Shown: piece after piece, positions 33,145 to 38,500 of the stretch
How positions within the stretch are numbered: the stretch's first letter is position 1
Layout: the number at the start of each line of letters is the position of its first letter
Assembly: GCA_012295275.1 (NCBI GenBank)
Contig: CM022678.1
Location: 15,170,959-15,209,458, forward strand
Source: Chrysomallon squamiferum
Lineage: Eukaryota > Mollusca > Gastropoda > Neomphalida > Peltospiridae
Direction of reading: 5' to 3'
Length of the DNA: 38,500 bases
The notes under the pieces: model-generated
Database searches by the model: none
Told to the model about the DNA's origin: nothing
Seen by the model: only the letters and a program-made list of their open reading frames with translations
Made by a program: the position numbers and the translations under genes

Positions 33145-33339
33145 GAGGTTATACATAGAGGTTATGCACAGAGGTTATACATAGAGGTTATACATAGATG
33201 TTATGCACAGAGGTTATACATAGAGTTTATACACAGAGGTTATGCACAGAGGTTATTCATAGAGGTTATGCACAGAGGTTATACATAGAGGTTAAACACA
33301 GAGGTTATGCACAGAGGTTATACATAGAGGTTAAACACA
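33145..33339. repeat. 13-bp minisatellite, 15 units
   Basis: Exact 13-bp period. Two main variants, gaggttatacata and gaggttatgcaca, and a third, gaggttaaacaca, are interspersed. Confidence 0.95.
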
Positions 33340-33470
33340 GAGAGGTTTAACGCGACTACTACTTTTCACCGGACTCGACGTTCTTTTTATTTGACACATT
33401 CCACGTTGTAAACTACATCCAGGAGCATGGAGCAGTCTGGTGCGCTAGGCAATAACATGACGTACTGCAT

Positions 33471-33560
33471 TATTTTATTTTATTTTATTTTATTTTAGTT
33501 AGTTAGTTAGTTAGTCAGTCAGTCAGTCAGATAATTAGTTAGTTAGTTAGTTAATTAGTT
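33471..33560. repeat. (TATTT)n followed by (TTAG)n/(TCAG)n
   Basis: A short pentanucleotide array runs into tetranucleotide TTAG/TCAG units. These are not telomeric repeats. Confidence 0.9.
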
Positions 33561-34125
33561 ATTTGTATGTCTATTTTCTTTTTTTGTGTCTATTCTTTTT
33601 CTTGTTTATTTTTTAATTATTTATTTACGACTACCTTAAAATGTTTCGTTACTGAAAAATCGGCTTCAGTCATTTATTTATTTATTTATTGGTTTACAGC
33701 TTTGTTTCTGAAATCAGTTTCCATGACAATCTAATTTGTTAATGTCGTCGTCGTAGTGGTTAATCAGTCCCGGGAGACGGCGGGGTCGTGAAGCCGAGGT
33801 GTAATTCGGTTATAAATAAAAGCAGGTAACACGAGTTTATCAAGTACAGGTGAGAATGTACGTACACATACAAGTAGTAGTGAGTTCTCACATCAAAGGG
33901 TTGAAAGTCACACTGGGAGTTTTTCTGCAAATACTGAAACCAAACAAACCGTGAAAGAACAGTTCAAAGTGCATCTCGCTGTTCAAGACTTTCTTCGTAA
34001 TTCGTAAATGTTGTAGGTTATTTGTACTGCACAAGTAACATTCGTAGAATTGGTTAGACAAGTTATTATTTTTTTTATTATTATTATTTTTTCTCATAAT
34101 TATGAAACTCGAGGATCTCTCTCCT

Positions 34126-34238
<113 letters not shown>

Positions 34239-34521
34239 ATTATTCTGAATGAAATGTATTTTACATCATATTTTACATTTATGTTTATATAATCTATTTA
34301 ATATTATGTTACAGTTTAAAATACTTTTCCCTGCAGTAACATTATAATGTAAAGCCAGACAGATATGTTTAGTTTAAAGAAAATAATATGTTTTCCCAAA
34401 TCGTCACAGACATGCAAAGAAAAAAAAAAAAGAAAAAAGAAGAAAAAAGTAAGAAAGAAAAACTCAGAGACGAACAGATAGACTGAGCGAAGACTAGAAA
34501 AACAAACTAAAAATAATTACG

Positions 34522-34557
<36 letters not shown>

Positions 34558-35235
34558 AACTAAATAAATAAATAAATAAATAAAACATGGAAGAGACGGA
34601 ATGAAAGAAAAAAAAAATCAGTAAATGTGTTAAATGCTGTTCCCATTTACTCCCACCAATTTAAAAAAGGAAAATTTCTTTACATTATTTATTTTTCCAA
34701 TTTTATATTGTAACCATGGTTATTAAAATTGCTTTTCTTTCTTTCTTTCTTTCTTTATTTGTTTATTTATTTATTTGTTTATTTATTTATTCTCATTATT
34801 TCTTCTTCTAAATACATTATACCAATTATCTTTACAAGCATTCGGAAAGATTTTTCTTACTTCTAAATGGTTCATCAATAATCTTCTAAGACTGACGAAA
34901 CAAATAAATTAGCTTTAATAAGCAAAATTTAACTATTACAAGGTTTCAGTAAAAGTCTCAAAATATCGAGTTAAAAACATTTCCATCAGTTCATTCCGTT
35001 ATTTTTATTTATATTCGTAAACTTCCACGAAACTTTGATCCGGTTATTTATACCTTATATCTGTAACAATATTTATTAAAATATTTGTTCTATTAATAAT
35101 AATAATAATCTAAATCAAAAGGTTTCGACTTCCTACATTGTAGCTAAATTATTCCTGGTAGCGGGAATAAGCAGTTCTGCTAAGCCCCACGAGATCGCCT
35201 CTGATACGTCAGTGGAGGTCACGTGACCGAACCAC

Positions 35236-35311
35236 ATGATTCTGAACAGTGAGTTACTTAGACGTGACGAAAATTTACTTTCATATGTCTGGAACGCCAC
35301 CACAGAACTAG
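35236..35311 (+). CDS. Candidate upstream exon joining in frame to the 37.3-kb exon
   Basis: ATG at 35236 opens 25 codons (MILNSELLRRDENLLSYVWN then ATTEL) plus one base, ending at a strong donor AACTAG|GTAAGA. Spliced to 37255, the phase fits and reading continues with VYSRYRTIVQ into the 37317 frame. The surrounding 35150-35311 is non-repetitive and carries TACGTCA and a CACGTG E-box (35220-35225), as expected near a promoter. The in-frame join has about a one in three chance of being accidental, and the exon could equally be 5' UTR. Confidence 0.35.
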
Positions 35312-35448
35312 GTAAGACCGTCTCTTACTTATAATTATTTATAAATAATGTTATTTATTTTATATGTGGTTACTTCGTAGTGTTTAAACTTTTTATAAAG
35401 TTCGTACTTGCTCTTTGCCTTCAGTGAATTGTGCAAGATGGAATGTTT

Positions 35449-35449
<1 letters not shown>

Positions 35450-35487
<38 letters not shown>

Positions 35488-35575
35488 GTAGTAGTAGTAG
35501 TAGTAGTAGTACTAGTAGTAGTAATAGTAGCAGTGATAGTAGTAGTGGTGATAGTAGAAGTGATAGTAATAATAG
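35450..35575. repeat. (AAT)n(AGT)n array
   Basis: A trinucleotide array in what would be the intron between the candidate exons at 35.3 and 37.3 kb. Poly-Asn/Ser and poly-Ile/Val frames across it are artefacts. Confidence 0.9.
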
Positions 35576-36468
35576 TAAATTCAACAGGGAAGGAAAGAAA
35601 ATTGTATTATAAAATTAATCTAAAGAATTTTACAATTTTTCTTTTAAAAATAAGATAAAAATAATACAAATATGCATTAGATATATTATATAAATATACA
35701 TCATCGAAAAATAATTTATTTCAGCATGTAAATATAATCAAATATTCACCGTAACTCTTTTCTCTCAGTTCGTTATATTAATTAAAATTGCAAACTTCTT
35801 CGAGACGTTACAACCGTGAATCTTTCTAATCAGCTAAGGACTGTATATTTAAGGACTGTATATTTGTAACGTGTCTGACTTCGACTTACATTATGGAAAG
35901 TTGTTTCTGGTGCTGTACTCTGTATAAATTAGTAGAGTTGTTAGTTGGTGTCAAAACCTACAGATAATGTCACTTTAGTTACAGCTGTCAGATACTGTGT
36001 ATTGTGATCGCTGTAGCCATGTGTTGATGTTTCAGTCAACGTACTGTACATAAGGAATACTTTCTTATTTGTATTGTTTATACTTTGCGTCATTATTTAT
36101 GTTAATATTATTTTTGTAACTGTTTTTCTTCTGTTTATTTTAAGAACTTTATTTAAAAACTCGCCTTTGTAAATTATTACACTAATAGCCAAAACATTAA
36201 TTTTATGTTATTTTATTTATTATGCGTTTGTTAATAAGCATCAGTCTGATAATAATAATAATAAAAAATATTTATAGTTATAATGTATGATGATGAAGAT
36301 AGTAAAATTAATCATAATAATACAATGATTACTACTGCTGCTAATAATAATAATAAGTCGAAATTGTTACGTTAATTGTAAGCTGATAAATTATCAAACG
36401 AATTTAATGAAAAACGGGAATAAGTAATATTATTATTTTTCTTAAATTTGTGGTTATTGTTGTTGTTG

Positions 36469-36515
<47 letters not shown>

Positions 36516-36620
36516 TTAAACCAGAAGACAATGAATAATGTCAAATAACGATAAACTTGCTTACGAAAGTGATTACAAAACAAATGAAAACTGCAACGTG
36601 CAGAAGAATTTTAAAATTGT
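35576..36620. other. Unique AT-rich stretch upstream of the 37.3-kb exon
   Basis: It contains a 17-bp direct duplication (taaggactgtatattt) near 35834 and an ATT array at 36474-36514. No exon was recognised. Confidence 0.5.
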
Positions 36621-36624
36621 ATGT

Positions 36625-36702
36625 GAAATTTGTAGTTTTATTAATTAACTGAAATTTGTAGTTTTATTAATTAACTGAAATTTGTAGTTTTATTAATTAA
36701 CT
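36625..36702. repeat. Three perfect 26-bp repeats each with TTAATTAA
   Basis: The unit gaaatttgtagttttattaa plus ttaact is repeated at 36625, 36651 and 36677 with no visible differences. Each carries the palindrome TTAATTAA, a core bound by many homeodomain proteins. Confidence 0.93.
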
Positions 36703-37254
36703 GAAATTTTAATAACAAATGTCAGGATCAGATTAAACTGAATTGTAAAATTTGCTTTAGAACTCAAGTTAGCTGTTTTAAAAAGATACTTGCAACGTTT
36801 ATTCAAATTCTTTCGTTCTGAATATGTTTTTAAATGTTAACAGAGAAATTCAAATTTATAAACAAATGAATATAAAAATATTTCATTAAAGAAACGAGAA
36901 CAACAAATATATCACTATTATAAAATTATAATAATATACAGATCTTTCGATTTAGATAGTAGTAATATGATTATATATTTCTTTAAAATAAGAGAATCTT
37001 TGAGATGTTATTATAAAAGTTATTTTAAGTAAAAATTATTTCGTTTGATATTGGCAACTGGCATTTGTTTTTAATCTCGAATTAGCGAGAAGTTGCAAAA
37101 CAACGACGTAATAATTATCTCAAAAGAGAAGTATTTATTTACATTCATTTGTTTTGATATTAAGTATTTACAAAAACAGCTGATTAACAGTTTGTTCAGC
37201 AGTTAAGTAATGTTCAACTCCTATCAGTTTCTGACACTGTTTTATTTATTTCAG

Positions 37255-37674
37255 TGTATTCCAGATACAGGACGATAGTTCAGTTACAACCACAGACAGC
37301 TTGTACGTCCACAGCCATGTCATCGTCAACGACATTACGTCCTCATCCGATCTACAGCGACCCCCTTCGACCACTGCACTCCCCGGCGTCCACGTTGGGG
37401 ATGTTCTCTGCTTTTCATCAGTCGTTCAGTGCGGAGGCGGCGAGGATGTCGTTCTACCCCGTGCCCAGCTACGTCGCCTTCAACTCGTTTCAGATGAACG
37501 CCCTGCCCTGCGCCTACCACGCCTACCAGGACTGCCACTGCGCGGGGGAGCCGTTCCCACCCAGCCCCCTGCTGTCGCTACCCCTCCCTCACTACACGAG
37601 CGCCACGTCGTTCTCTCCCGGTAAAACAGCAAGTCCTGGTGTACTCAGCTCCAGAGACCACGTCGACAGCGACC
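37255..37674 (+). CDS. Coding exon of an unrecognised Pro/Ser/Tyr-rich protein, possibly the N-terminus of a transcription factor
   Basis: This is a GC-rich island in an AT-rich window, bounded by the acceptor TTTATTTATTTCAG and the donor GTGAGT (37675). A frame open across the exon reads from ATG 37317 (context ACAGCCATGT) for 119 codons plus one base. Segments include PHPIYSDPLRPLHSP, MFSAFHQSFSAEAARMSFYP, FNSFQMNALPCAYHAY, GEPFPPSPLLSLPLPHY and SFSPGKTASPG. No domain is visible. The Pro, Ser and aromatic composition resembles disordered N-terminal regions of developmental transcription factors, for example homeodomain proteins; that is inference. A second possible donor (GGTAAAAC, 37620) would shorten the exon. 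The frame is also open back to the acceptor, so the start may lie in an upstream exon. Confidence 0.62.
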
Positions 37675-37685
37675 GTGAGTTACTT

Positions 37686-37855
37686 CATTCTATTCTATTC
37701 TATTCTATTCTATTCTATTCTATTCTATTCTATTCTATTCTATTCTATTCTATTCTATTTTATTTTATTCTATTCTATTTTATTCTATTTCATTTTATTT
37801 TATTTTATTATATTTTATTTTATTTTATTTTATTTTATTTTATTTCATTTTATTT
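37686..37855. repeat. (TTCTA)n/(TTTTA)n pentanucleotide array next to a donor site
   Basis: The array starts about 11 bp after the GTGAGT donor of the 37.3-kb exon. It runs as TATTC units, then shifts to TATTT units with occasional variants. Confidence 0.95.
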
Positions 37856-38500
37856 CGATAAACACCTTATTTTTATATTCTTAACTCTCTAATGTGCGTC
37901 TTGTTAATGCGTGTTCATGTTAATTTTATTCTTACTGTTTTCTGCTTTTCATTCATTCATTTGCTTATTTGATTTTATATTTACTTATTACAAAGCTCAA
38001 AGTAAATCTTTATTTTATAAAGCACATAGAAATTGAAATCTAAGCTATATTATTTCATGAGAAAAAAAAAAAAAAAAAAAAAAACCCAAATATTATAAAC
38101 ATACAAACTCTTCCAGGTACAAATTAAATTACAAATTACATTTATCATAAAAATCATTAAATACTTACTAAAAACATACATATACTATGAAAGTCAACAC
38201 CTTTCATTTTTAGTAACAAATATTAAAATTTTACGTTTATCGTAATTAGCTATTACGACTCGCGGAGTTGTATAAATAACAAAACGGGTGAACTGACACA
38301 CCCAGGCTGATAGTTAGTGTCTGTGTTGAGTAAACAAATTGAAACAGCAAGTCTAAACAAAGGTTGTTTTTGGCCACAGGAGTCCAGAACACTGGCTAGC
38401 TGCAATAAACCATTTAACGCACTTTAATACTGAAACAGTAGACATACCTACTGTTGCTTTACTTACATAGTCTTACATACGTATATTTAAAATTAAAAAC
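37856..38500. other. AT-rich end of window
   Basis: An A run lies at 38061-38083; otherwise unique AT-rich intronic or intergenic sequence. The only coding hint is the weak acceptor at 38379. Confidence 0.5.
38380..38399 (+). CDS. Candidate short 3' coding exon with TAG
   Basis: The acceptor-like TTTTTGGCCACAG ends at 38379. If joined to the donor at 37675, the phase gives R-VQNTG then TAG (38397-38399), and AATAAA follows at 38404-38409. This would end the product after about 125 residues from ATG 37317. The evidence is weak: one acceptor-like string, no homology. Confidence 0.15.

Noticed and set aside
33496-33560. Telomere-like TTAG repeats
   Set aside because: The units are TTAG/TCAG, not TTAGGG, short and internal; an ordinary tetranucleotide microsatellite.
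37639-37884. Extension of the 37.3-kb coding frame through ILFYSILFYS repeats to 37892
   Set aside because: This reads past a good GTGAGT donor into a pentanucleotide array; it is an intron read-through artefact.

Overview
The window is eukaryotic nuclear DNA: AT-rich, with spliced genes, canonical GT-AG introns of 0.1-2.7 kb, and an extreme load of microsatellites and minisatellites. Two genes were recognised from exon-by-exon translation. Their similarity to animal families, the compact introns and the (CT)n/(CA)n/(ATT)n-rich background suggest an invertebrate, most plausibly a mollusc or other lophotrochozoan. No species can be named from sequence reading alone.

Layout. Positions 1-5.9 kb, minus strand: the first four coding exons of an MBOAT1/MBOAT2-type lysophospholipid acyltransferase, which runs off the left edge. 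7.8-14.6 kb, minus strand: a complete gene for CHID1 (chitinase domain-containing protein 1, also called SI-CLP), with 11 coding exons, 384 residues, a signal peptide, a poly(A) signal and a probable non-coding first exon. 15-35 kb: no supportable coding gene. This part holds long simple repeats separating non-repetitive islands, several of them rich in CpG, CACGTG E-boxes and TGACGTCA sites. 35.2-37.7 kb, plus strand: a GC-rich, proline/serine/tyrosine-rich coding exon with good splice sites, which looks like the N-terminal part of a regulatory protein (family not recognised), plus a candidate upstream exon that joins it in frame. MBOAT and CHID1 are in the same orientation, head to tail, about 2 kb apart. 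Nothing suggests that they act together.

The most unusual structure is in the MBOAT gene. The minisatellite in intron 1 is a tandem copy of the exon 2 acceptor itself. It has a 42-bp (14-codon) period, so each copied acceptor would add 14 residues in frame. The minisatellite in intron 4 is a tandem copy of the exon 4 donor (41-bp period), where a decoy would run straight into a stop codon. A third array (42 bp) lies in intron 2, and a fourth 42-bp higher-order array lies at 31.4 kb. A CHID1 intron carries three near-identical 171-bp copies. These are reported as findings because the splice-site duplication is directly visible, although its functional effect is inference.
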